Shown one piece after another: positions 44,178-50,626 of a DNA stretch of 64,000 nucleotides. The stretch's first letter is position 1. Each line of letters opens with the position of its first letter. Location: the NCBI GenBank assembly GCA_934491515.1, contig CAKSTF010000006.1, forward strand, positions 17,728 to 81,727, read 5' to 3'. Source of the stretch: an uncultured Eubacteriales bacterium. Lineage in GTDB: Bacteria; Bacillota; Clostridia; Oscillospirales; Acutalibacteraceae. The position numbers and the translations under genes were made by a program. Below the pieces are notes generated by a model. It had not been told where the DNA came from, did no database searches, and worked only from the letters and a program-made list of their open reading frames with translations.

Positions 44178-44378
44178 TCAGTCTTTCGATTTATAGTAAA
44201 GCATACAATGGCAGAATCCTTCAAAATCGGGATCGGCTATCTGTTTTTTAAACTCTTCGCACATACATTTGTATTCCGGTATGCGCTCGCGCCTGCACGG
44301 GCAGTAGCCGCCGGTACGCTTCAGTCCCTCTTTTACGGTCTTGACAACATTTTCGTCCGGATTAAGTGTTATTTTCAT
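44178..44378 (-). CDS. Ferredoxin-thioredoxin-reductase-like mini-protein
   Basis: ATG 44378 lies 6 bases after GAGGTG and gives 66 residues. The three Cys pairs of the FTR catalytic subunit are present in order: CPC, CMC and CHC (CPCRRERIPEYKCMC, then FCHCMLYY). The spacing is about 9 and 14 residues, shorter overall than plant-type FTR. FTR-type proteins use a [4Fe-4S] cluster to reduce disulfides. No variable subunit gene is near. The gene precedes queH by 5 bp in one transcription unit. Confidence 0.82.
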   Translation of the reverse strand: MKITLNPDENVVKTVKEGLKRTGGYCPCRRERIPEYKCMCEEFKKQIADPDFEGFCHCMLYYKSKD

Positions 44379-44398
44379 AAATCGCACCTCACAACTAC

Positions 44399-44427
44399 AG
44401 TATAGCAGTTTAAGCGTATTTCGTCAA
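44399..44427 (-). promoter_or_regulatory. Promoter of the FTR-like/queH unit
   Basis: On the minus strand TTGACG (44427-44422), 17 bp, TATACT (44404-44399). Confidence 0.78.
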
Positions 44428-44452
44428 TCGCCCACTAAAATCCGCGGAAAGT

Positions 44453-44480
44453 AATATTACGGTGAACAACAGCATATTAT
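44453..44480 (+). promoter_or_regulatory. Sigma-E-like promoter of spoIVA
   Basis: AATATT (44453-44458), 14 bp, CATATTAT (44473-44480) fits the mother-cell sigma-E consensus (ATATT, then CATACAAT) in sequence and spacing. spoIVA is a sigma-E gene in Bacillus. Confidence 0.65.
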
Positions 44481-44515
44481 CTAACAGAATTTTCAGATTT
44501 TGCGGAGGAATGTTT

Positions 44516-45994
44516 ATGCCAAGCACCAGTATATATAAAGATATCGCAACACGAACGGGCGGAGATATTTATGTGGGTATCGTCGGCCCTGTAAGAACAG
44601 GCAAATCCACCTTTATAAAACAGTTTATGGATAAACTTGTTATGCCGAATATGACAGAGGAATACGGCAGGGACAGGGCAAAAGACGAAATGCCGCAATC
44701 ATCCTCCGGCAGAACAATTATGACTACGGAGCCAAAGTTTATTCCCGAAAAGGGAGCAAGAATAACGCTTGACGGTAATGCCACAATGAACGTACGGCTT
44801 ATTGACTGCGTGGGCTACATCGTTCCGAGCGCACTCGGTTATATTGAAAATGACGAACCGCGAATGGTGCGCACACCTTGGTTTGACGAACCGGTCCCGT
44901 TTAATATGGCGGCGGAAATAGGAACCAAAAAGGTTATAAACGAACATTCTACAATAGGCCTTGTTATCACAACGGACGGTTCGATAAGCGAAATTCCCCG
45001 TGAAGAATACGCAGAGGCGGAAGAGCGCGTTATATCGGAACTTAAAGGCATAAATAAGCCTTTTATCGTTTTGCTTAATTGTATGTATCCCGACAGTGAT
45101 GAAGCGCGCGACCTTGCGGAAGAACTTTCCGATAAGTACGGCGTGCCGGTAACGCCCGTTAATTGCCTTGACCTTACCGAGGAGGATATCCGCCGGATAC
45201 TTTCCCGTGTTCTTTACGAATTCCCCGTAAGAGAAATACGCATCGACTATCCGCACTGGATAAATACTCTTCCGCTTGAACATACCCTAAGGTCGGATAT
45301 TGTTAAAACCGTGAAATCTTCTGCAGAGGGGATACGGCATATAAGGGACGTGAACACGTTTGAAAAACGTTTTGCAGACGATGAAAATGTTGACCGCGCG
45401 GCTGTAATTTCCATAGATTTGGGCAGCGGTACCGCCAACGTTAATATTTATACAAAACCCGAACTTTTTTACAGGATTCTTGCCGAGACAACGGGTCTTG
45501 AAATCAAGGACGAACAGGAACTTATGACCGCTGTTAAAGACCTTGCCGCGCTTAAGCGCGAGTATATGCGTGTTAAGGACGCCCTTGACGAGGTAGAGGC
45601 TACGGGATACGGAATAGTTATGCCGCAGATAGAAGAACTTACCCTTGAAGAACCCGAAATAGTAAAACAAGGCGGCAGATACGGTGTAAGGCTGCGTGCG
45701 TCGGCACCCTCCATCCATCTTATGCGCGCCAATATCACAACGGAGGTAAGTCCGATTGTCGGCAGTGAAAAGCAGTCCGAGGATTTAATAAAATATCTGT
45801 TAAGCGAGTTTGAAGAAGATCCCGTTAAAATTTGGGATTCAAACATATTCGGAAAGTCACTGCATGAACTTGTAAACGAGGGACTGCATACAAAACTTGC
45901 CCGTATGCCGGCAGACGCGCGTATGCGCGTTCAGGAAACCCTTGAAAGGGTAATAAACGACGGCTGTAACGGCCTTGTGTGCATAATACTTTAA
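44516..45994 (+). CDS. spoIVA: Stage IV sporulation protein A (spore coat morphogenetic ATPase)
   Basis: ATG 44516 is placed correctly behind GGAGGAATG; the earlier ATG at 44510 is too close to that site. The product is 492 residues, the same length as Bacillus SpoIVA. It begins with IYKDIATRTGGDIYVGIVGPVRTGKSTF (Walker A at residues 24-32) and ends NDGCNGLVCIIL, like its relatives. SpoIVA hydrolyses ATP to polymerise into the basement layer of the spore coat on the outer forespore membrane. Its presence indicates an endospore-forming lineage. Confidence 0.97.
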   Translation: MPSTSIYKDIATRTGGDIYVGIVGPVRTGKSTFIKQFMDKLVMPNMTEEYGRDRAKDEMPQSSSGRTIMTTEPKFIPEKGARITLDGNATMNVRLIDCVGYIVPSALGYIENDEPRMVRTPWFDEPVPFNMAAEIGTKKVINEHSTIGLVITTDGSISEIPREEYAEAEERVISELKGINKPFIVLLNCMYPDSDEARDLAEELSDKYGVPVTPVNCLDLTEEDIRRILSRVLYEFPVREIRIDYPHWINTLPLEHTLRSDIVKTVKSSAEGIRHIRDVNTFEKRFADDENVDRAAVISIDLGSGTANVNIYTKPELFYRILAETTGLEIKDEQELMTAVKDLAALKREYMRVKDALDEVEATGYGIVMPQIEELTLEEPEIVKQGGRYGVRLRASAPSIHLMRANITTEVSPIVGSEKQSEDLIKYLLSEFEEDPVKIWDSNIFGKSLHELVNEGLHTKLARMPADARMRVQETLERVINDGCNGLVCIIL

Positions 45995-45997
45995 AAA

Positions 45998-46035
45998 GAA
46001 ATCCGTGCGAATGTAAAAAAATTCGCACGGATTTC
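45998..46035. other. Strong hairpin after spoIVA
   Basis: GAAATCCGTGCGAAT (45998-46012), loop of eight, ATTCGCACGGATTTC (46021-46035). The T-tract is better placed on the minus strand (TTTTTAAAG), so the direction of termination is uncertain. Confidence 0.65.
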
Positions 46036-46054
46036 CTGCAATGTCAAACACTGC

Positions 46055-46082
46055 TTGATATTATCGGAATTACGATTATAAT
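46055..46082 (+). promoter_or_regulatory. Promoter of the TfoX-N gene
   Basis: TTGATA (46055-46060), 16 bp, TATAAT (46077-46082), about 60 bp before the TTG start. Confidence 0.7.
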
Positions 46083-46141
46083 ATAAGGGGGCAAATCAGG
46101 AAATTTCGCAACCCGGAAATATGAAAAGCGAGGATAATACA

Positions 46142-46459
46142 TTGGCAACTTCAAAAGAGTATATTCAGTTTGTTTTGGAACAACTTGACGGAATCGACGG
46201 CGTTACATATAAAAAGATGTTCGGCGAATATCTTGTTTATATAGAAAGTAAACCGATTTTGCTTGTGTGTGATAACTGCGTAATGGTAAAAAAAGTGCCC
46301 GAACTTGCAGAAGTGATGAAGGATGCGCCGGAAGGCTTCCCTTACGACGGAGCAAAGATGCATTACATTCTTGATATCGAGAACCGCAGTTTAGTTGAAG
46401 AGGTTATAAAAATTTTAGTTGATATAACGCCCGTTCCTAAAAAGAGAAACAAAAAATAG
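46142..46459 (+). CDS. TfoX N-terminal-domain protein
   Basis: TTG 46142 with AGGA 7 bases upstream gives a 105-residue protein starting MATSKEYIQFVLEQL, the usual start in this family; ATG 46121 has no good site. TfoX_N features include YKKMFGEYLVYIESKPI and a basic tail. In Gammaproteobacteria TfoX activates competence genes; stand-alone N-domain proteins in Firmicutes have no clear role. Confidence 0.85.
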   Translation: MATSKEYIQFVLEQLDGIDGVTYKKMFGEYLVYIESKPILLVCDNCVMVKKVPELAEVMKDAPEGFPYDGAKMHYILDIENRSLVEEVIKILVDITPVPKKRNKK

Positions 46460-46482
46460 TTTTCGCGAAGGCAAAGTATGAA

Positions 46483-46519
46483 AAATCCCGTAAGGTTTAT
46501 GTTCCTTACGGGATTTGTT
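46483..46519. terminator. Bidirectional terminator between tfoX-N and the recombinase
   Basis: AAATCCCGTAAGG (46483-46495), loop of eight, CCTTACGGGATTT (46504-46516), with A tract before and T-rich sequence after. Confidence 0.85.
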
Positions 46520-47515
46520 TTATTGTTTTTTCTGCTTTATTTCGGCTAAGGGGTTAGAGTCTATAGCACGCTTTACCTGCTTATCCGAAATGTGGGTGTA
46601 AATCTGAGTGGTCCCGAGGTTGGAGTGCCCTAAGATATCCTTTAAAACGCGTATATCAACGTTTCCGTGCTGATACATAAGCGTTGCCGCTGTGTGGCGC
46701 AGTTTGTGGGTTGAAAGACCCCTGCCGCCGAGTCCCGCCTTTTCAAGATACGTTTTAACAATGTGCTGTACCGTTTTGTTGCTTATCCTGCGGCGGTTGC
46801 GGCTGATGAAAAGCGCGTCGCGGTCGGCGTACGGAATACCGTCGTTAGGTCTTACTTTAAGATACTCTTCAACGGCGTTGCGGCAGGCGGAATTTATATA
46901 CACGGTCCGTTCCTTGTTGCCTTTGCCTATAAGCCGCATGGTATCGTCTGGTCTTATATCCGAAATATTAAGCGAACATAATTCCGATAACCGCATACCG
47001 CAGTTTAAAAACAGGGTAAGTATGCAATAATCGCGTTCCTTGTTCGGACCGTCAACCGCGCCCAGCAGCTGCAGCGAATCTTCAAGCGTTAAGTGCTTCG
47101 GCAGCGACTGCTTTATTTTAGGCGAATCAAGCATTTCCGCCGGATTTACGTCAATTAAATGTATCTGTGATGTAAGGTATTTGAAAAATATCCGCAGCGT
47201 AGAGGTTTTTCTGGCGCGCGTTGCCGCTGCGTTGCCGCGTTCGTCTTTGCAAAAAACTATAAAAGAATATAGGTCGGACACCGTAACGGAAGCAATCAGT
47301 TCCGCATCCACCGATTCAATGCTTATTTTCTCAAATTCTGTATTTGCCGGTACTTTGCCGCGTATTAAAAGCAGATATCTGAAAAACGTTTGCAGGTCAA
47401 GGAAATATTCTTCCACGGAACGGGAAGATTTGCCCTTTATGGTTTCGTTGTAGGTCAAAAAATCCCGGATAACAGGAGGGGAGGAAATCAATATTTCGTG
47501 TTTGATGACAGTCAC
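46520..47515 (-). CDS. Xer-type tyrosine recombinase
   Basis: The 331-residue protein has an N-terminal SAM-like core-binding domain (about 15-145) and a catalytic domain with the R...K...HxxR...H...Y set. These are CGMRLSELCSL (Arg), IGKGNKERTV (Lys), LSTHKLRHTAATLM (His, Arg), LGHSNLGTTQIYTH (His, nucleophile Tyr). The overall form is that of XerC/XerD or a XerD-like chromosomal recombinase. No attachment site, phage gene or terminus motif is nearby. The annotated GTG at 47515 directly abuts AGAAGG, so the true start may be slightly downstream. A palindrome TGGCAAAAATTGCCA (47526-47540) lies in the leader. Confidence 0.88.
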   Translation of the reverse strand: MTVIKHEILISSPPVIRDFLTYNETIKGKSSRSVEEYFLDLQTFFRYLLLIRGKVPANTEFEKISIESVDAELIASVTVSDLYSFIVFCKDERGNAAATRARKTSTLRIFFKYLTSQIHLIDVNPAEMLDSPKIKQSLPKHLTLEDSLQLLGAVDGPNKERDYCILTLFLNCGMRLSELCSLNISDIRPDDTMRLIGKGNKERTVYINSACRNAVEEYLKVRPNDGIPYADRDALFISRNRRRISNKTVQHIVKTYLEKAGLGGRGLSTHKLRHTAATLMYQHGNVDIRVLKDILGHSNLGTTQIYTHISDKQVKRAIDSNPLAEIKQKKQ

Positions 47516-47555
47516 CTTCTTTAAATGGCAAAAATTGCCACATATCTGTACAGAA

Positions 47556-47584
47556 ATTATATCACCGTTCTGCGTTTTTTTTAA
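47556..47584 (-). promoter_or_regulatory. Possible promoter of the recombinase gene
   Basis: TATAAT on the minus strand (47561-47556) with a weak TTAAAA 17 bp upstream. The palindrome at 47526-47540 lies just downstream. Confidence 0.5.
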
Positions 47585-47671
47585 CGAAAAGGATTTTTTG
47601 CAAATTGTTTAATCTTCTGCTTGCAAAAATAAGTTTTAGGCATTTTTTATCCAAATATAAACACATACTTT

Positions 47672-47767
47672 TTGGTATGCCGGGGGCTGTTCACATATAA
47701 TTTGTGTAACAACGGCGAAGTAATGTGTTTTAAAGTGCATGGCTTCGGCTGTGCACTTTTTATTTTT
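47672..47767 (+). ncRNA. Candidate orphan small RNA
   Basis: TTGGTA (47672-47677), 18 bp and TATAAT (47696-47701) are followed about 30 bp later by a terminator hairpin AAAGTGCA...TGCACTTT (47732-47759) with an inner GC-UUCG-GC cap, then TTTTTATTTTT. Both neighbouring genes point left, so this rightward unit of about 60 nt has no gene of its own. It lies in the 303-bp gap 47516-47818. Confidence 0.4.
47732..47767 (+). terminator. UUCG-capped terminator without an upstream gene
   Basis: An 8-bp stem AAAGTGCA/TGCACTTT extended by two G-U pairs and GC-UUCG-GC, followed by a T-rich tract on the plus strand. Confidence 0.8.
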
Positions 47768-47818
47768 AGCCGACATTAAAACGGTTCAGCGACCATATTA
47801 TTTAACAGGCGGCAAAGG

Positions 47819-48511
47819 TTACTCGGATTCATCATCCTCTTCGGAATTTTCGTTCTGAGTTTCCTGCGGTTTGCCGTTGGGATAAATTATCTTTTCGTAG
47901 GGCTTGTTCATTAGCGCCGATGAAATAAGTCCTGCAAGCGAATAATATATCGCTATCCAAAGGGGTGTGATACGAATAAAAGTATAACCGTCTACTATGA
48001 TGACTATTGCGGGCAGCCAAAAAACAATACCTATAAGCAGACTTCTTATCGGGTGACCGAATGTCATTATGATGGAGTTTTTCAATAACTGCATGGGTTT
48101 GCAGTCAAACCTTGAATGGAAAAGCATAAGCTGCGAACTTATGGTACAGAGTAAAAGCAAACCTATTGTCGCGACTCTTATCGGAGCCTTTGTCGTTACT
48201 ACACCTTTTTTCATTGCCTGATAGAGGAAGAAAACAGAATATCCCAAAAGTACAATTCCCGCAAGAAAAGCCGACCATAACGCGGTTATTTTTCCAAATC
48301 CGTTTTTAAAGCCTTTAAAAAAGGAACGGGAGACCGAATTATTGCCGTCGCGGTCGGAAATTTCACGCAGCGCAGTGTAAAGACCTGCCTGCGATGCGCC
48401 GATTGTAACAACGGGCAGACTGCAAAGTACATAAAGTACATTAAGAATTATCAGGTCGGCAGTAGTGCGCAGGAAAGCCATAAATTTTGAATTGTAATCA
48501 AACAGTTTCAT
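47819..48511 (-). CDS. YesL/DUF624 family membrane protein 1
   Basis: The 230-residue protein begins KFMAFLRTTADLIILNVLYVLCSLPVVTIG, the characteristic YesL/DUF624 start, and has about five membrane helices and an acidic tail (NENSEEDDESE). The family occurs beside carbohydrate ABC transporters and glycan-degradation genes in Firmicutes; its molecular function is unknown. A promoter (TTGATT, 17 bp, TAGAAT on the minus strand at 48539-48567) precedes it, partly overlapping the divergent gene leader. A related protein lies at 49920-50582. Confidence 0.85.
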   Translation of the reverse strand: MKLFDYNSKFMAFLRTTADLIILNVLYVLCSLPVVTIGASQAGLYTALREISDRDGNNSVSRSFFKGFKNGFGKITALWSAFLAGIVLLGYSVFFLYQAMKKGVVTTKAPIRVATIGLLLLCTISSQLMLFHSRFDCKPMQLLKNSIIMTFGHPIRSLLIGIVFWLPAIVIIVDGYTFIRITPLWIAIYYSLAGLISSALMNKPYEKIIYPNGKPQETQNENSEEDDESE

Positions 48512-48538
48512 TATTTTACCTCCGATACAGTTATCGAT

Positions 48539-48567
48539 ATTCTAACTCCAAACAAGCAAAAAATCAA
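48539..48567 (-). promoter_or_regulatory. Promoter of the first YesL gene
   Basis: On the minus strand TTGATT (48567-48562), 17 bp, TAGAAT (48544-48539). Confidence 0.65.
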
Positions 48568-48589
48568 TATTTTTAGGGAGGATATACCG

Positions 48590-49747
48590 ATGAAAGAAAA
48601 AATAATCGAATTTGTAAAAAAAAGATGGATAATAATGACAGCCTGTATTCTCGCTCTCGCGGCAGGAATTACGGTAATAATCGTAAGTATAAACGGCAGC
48701 TTTGAAAAGAAACCCGAACCTGTAAACGCGAATGTTGAAGAAAAGGTCATCCCGGAAACCAAAGATGTTTTTTGGAATGTAAATTACGAAAAATATAAAA
48801 CGCAGGAGAACACTCCCACTGCCAGAAAGGCCGATAAGGACACCGGTTATTATATCGTTCAGTTTTCCAACCTTTCGGGACAGGGACGTCTTGTTAAACG
48901 CAGAATACTTGATGAAAGCGTTATAAACAAAGTGGACTCGAATCAGGTAATGGGTCTTGTTCTTAACGAAAACGGCATCGTAAGCGACGTTGTAACCGCA
49001 GAGGAGAGAGGACTCACCCTCGGTGAAACCAAGGTGTACATTACCGCCGTTGCCAAGGACGGCGAAACCTATACCGTTAACACTTCGCCCTTTGCAGACG
49101 GCGAAAGCAGCGAAATCAAAATAGGCAAAAAGGTTCCGGTATACGATATAGGCGGTATAACCTATGCGGCAGGCGCAAAAATGGGCGGAAGCCTTGCGGT
49201 AGGCGATTGCATAAGCGTTGTTAAAAATATGCAGGGCAGCACGGTATGCGTGGCGCTGACCGACAGAACCGCCGTTAGCGGAGTATATTACAACATAGAC
49301 AGGCAGTGGGACGCAAAGGCGAAAAAATCTCTGCGTAAGCCCGACAGCAAAGGCGTTTATACCATCCGCCTTATGACCGACGGCAAAGCCAAAGAATTTA
49401 AAACAGAGAGCCTTTCTATAGTAAACAATATTGATTCGGTTTTGATTTGCAATATTGAAGCCGAGGGCAATACAATAAAAACATTTAACAAGCTGGCTGT
49501 TGTGCTTAAAAGTTCCAAGGCTGTTACCGGCAATACAGTAGATGCGGTAAACGGCAATGAAGTAACTATTACCAAGTCCGGCAAATCGCAAACGATTAAA
49601 TTGCCGAATAAGGTAAACATTTATGACGTTACAGACAAAAACGCTGCCGACTTCAACGCGGCGGAAATTAAAGAGGGGGATACCGTAACGGTTGTAACAA
49701 ACAACGCGGGAAGCGTTACGTTTGTATATATCACGGCACATAAATAA
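48590..49747 (+). CDS. Membrane-anchored two-module surface protein
   Basis: The 385-residue protein has an N-terminal anchor (about residues 13-33, IIMTACILALAAGITVIIV). Two copies follow of the module of about 170 residues seen in the giant proteins at 12332 and 19029. The first opens TKDVFWNVNYEKY with RKADKDTGYYIVQFSN and closes AVGDCISVVKNM; the second opens VYYNIDRQW with RKPDSKGVYTIRL and closes KEGDTVTVVTNNAG. There is no beta-helix part and no catalytic motif. It is flanked by two YesL genes, and ceramidase-family genes lie downstream, as with the giants. The function is unknown. The start has GGAGG upstream. Confidence 0.78.
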   Translation: MKEKIIEFVKKRWIIMTACILALAAGITVIIVSINGSFEKKPEPVNANVEEKVIPETKDVFWNVNYEKYKTQENTPTARKADKDTGYYIVQFSNLSGQGRLVKRRILDESVINKVDSNQVMGLVLNENGIVSDVVTAEERGLTLGETKVYITAVAKDGETYTVNTSPFADGESSEIKIGKKVPVYDIGGITYAAGAKMGGSLAVGDCISVVKNMQGSTVCVALTDRTAVSGVYYNIDRQWDAKAKKSLRKPDSKGVYTIRLMTDGKAKEFKTESLSIVNNIDSVLICNIEAEGNTIKTFNKLAVVLKSSKAVTGNTVDAVNGNEVTITKSGKSQTIKLPNKVNIYDVTDKNAADFNAAEIKEGDTVTVVTNNAGSVTFVYITAHK

Positions 49748-49769
49748 TAAGCACGCGGCCTCTTGATTG

Positions 49770-49821
49770 TGCAGACAAATTCGTTAATATGTTTTTTATA
49801 CGAATTTGTCTGCATTTTTTT
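49770..49821 (+). terminator. Terminator of the two-module protein gene
   Basis: TGCAGACAAATTCGT (49770-49784) pairs with ACGAATTTGTCTGCA (49800-49814), followed by seven Ts. Confidence 0.9.
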
Positions 49822-49843
49822 ACAATTTTTAGTGTTTTTGCGG

Positions 49844-49872
49844 TTGATTTTTCATTTTGCTGCTTGTATAAT
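49844..49872 (+). promoter_or_regulatory. Promoter of the YesL/DUF4965/ceramidase operon
   Basis: TTGATT (49844-49849), 17 bp, TATAAT (49867-49872). Confidence 0.8.
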
Positions 49873-49919
49873 GGTATCTGACAGCAAAAAATGTTTTATT
49901 TCTCCCAAGAGGTGCAAAA

Positions 49920-50582
49920 TTGGCAAAGCAAAAATACGATTTTACAGAATCCGCCGTTTGGAAGGCTCTTCAATTTGCAGGCAATGCAATAATGCTGAAC
50001 GTTGTGTTCTTAGCATTTTGTTTACCTATTGTTACGATAGGTCCTGCTTTTTGCGGCCTTTACAGCGGCGTTCGTTATTATATAAGAAAGGACAGCTGGT
50101 TTAAAGGTTTCATTGAAGGCTTTAAAACCAACGTCTGGCGTATGATGGCTATTTGGGTCGCTGCCGCGGCTGCGATTCTTTATCTCGGTAACGACGTTCT
50201 TACTATTGCCAAGAATTTTAAACCGGAATTTTTGCCTTCTCTTATTCCGATATCCCTTATAACTTTGCTTTTAATGGCTTTTTTAGCCTCTGTAATTGTA
50301 TACAATGTTTATTTCCCCCGTAAAACCATAGATCTGCTTACGGAAGCGGCGTCGTTTACTTTTAAGGCTTTTCCGGCGCTTGTTTTGTCCGCAGTGCTTT
50401 TTTGGGCGCCCGTTGCGGTTCTTTTGGTGCTTATGGGCTTTATTTTTGAGTTTGTTATGGTATTTATCGCAGTATATTTTGTAGTAGTCGCCGCTTTTTC
50501 CACCGCAATGCTCAAAAAACCTCTTATAAAGGTTCTGGAAGAAAAGCGCGCAAGCGGCGAACTTCCCCCTAAAGAGGACTGA
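49920..50582 (+). CDS. YesL/DUF624 family membrane protein 2
   Basis: TTG 49920 follows AAGAGGTG with 5-base spacing and gives 220 residues. The start region FTESAVWKALQFAGNAIMLNVVFLAFCLPIVTIG matches the YesL family, and about five hydrophobic segments are present. It is a distant paralogue of the 47819-48511 product. It heads an operon that continues through DUF4965, three ceramidase-family genes and a membrane protein. The usual sugar-transporter partner of YesL is absent. Confidence 0.85.
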   Translation: MAKQKYDFTESAVWKALQFAGNAIMLNVVFLAFCLPIVTIGPAFCGLYSGVRYYIRKDSWFKGFIEGFKTNVWRMMAIWVAAAAAILYLGNDVLTIAKNFKPEFLPSLIPISLITLLLMAFLASVIVYNVYFPRKTIDLLTEAASFTFKAFPALVLSAVLFWAPVAVLLVLMGFIFEFVMVFIAVYFVVVAAFSTAMLKKPLIKVLEEKRASGELPPKED

Positions 50583-50626
50583 TTACCGTAAAAAACGCGA
50601 AAGCGTTAAATAAAGGAGAAGAATTT

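Noticed and set aside
46520..47515. Integrase of a mobile element
   Set aside because: No attachment repeats, tRNA target, phage or conjugation genes are nearby; a chromosomal Xer-type enzyme is simpler.
48542..49741. Long leftward frame of 399 codons opposite the two-module protein
   Set aside because: It is an antisense shadow: the product is rich in Cys, Tyr and Phe, has no ribosome site and matches no family, while the plus frame has a clear start and repeats.
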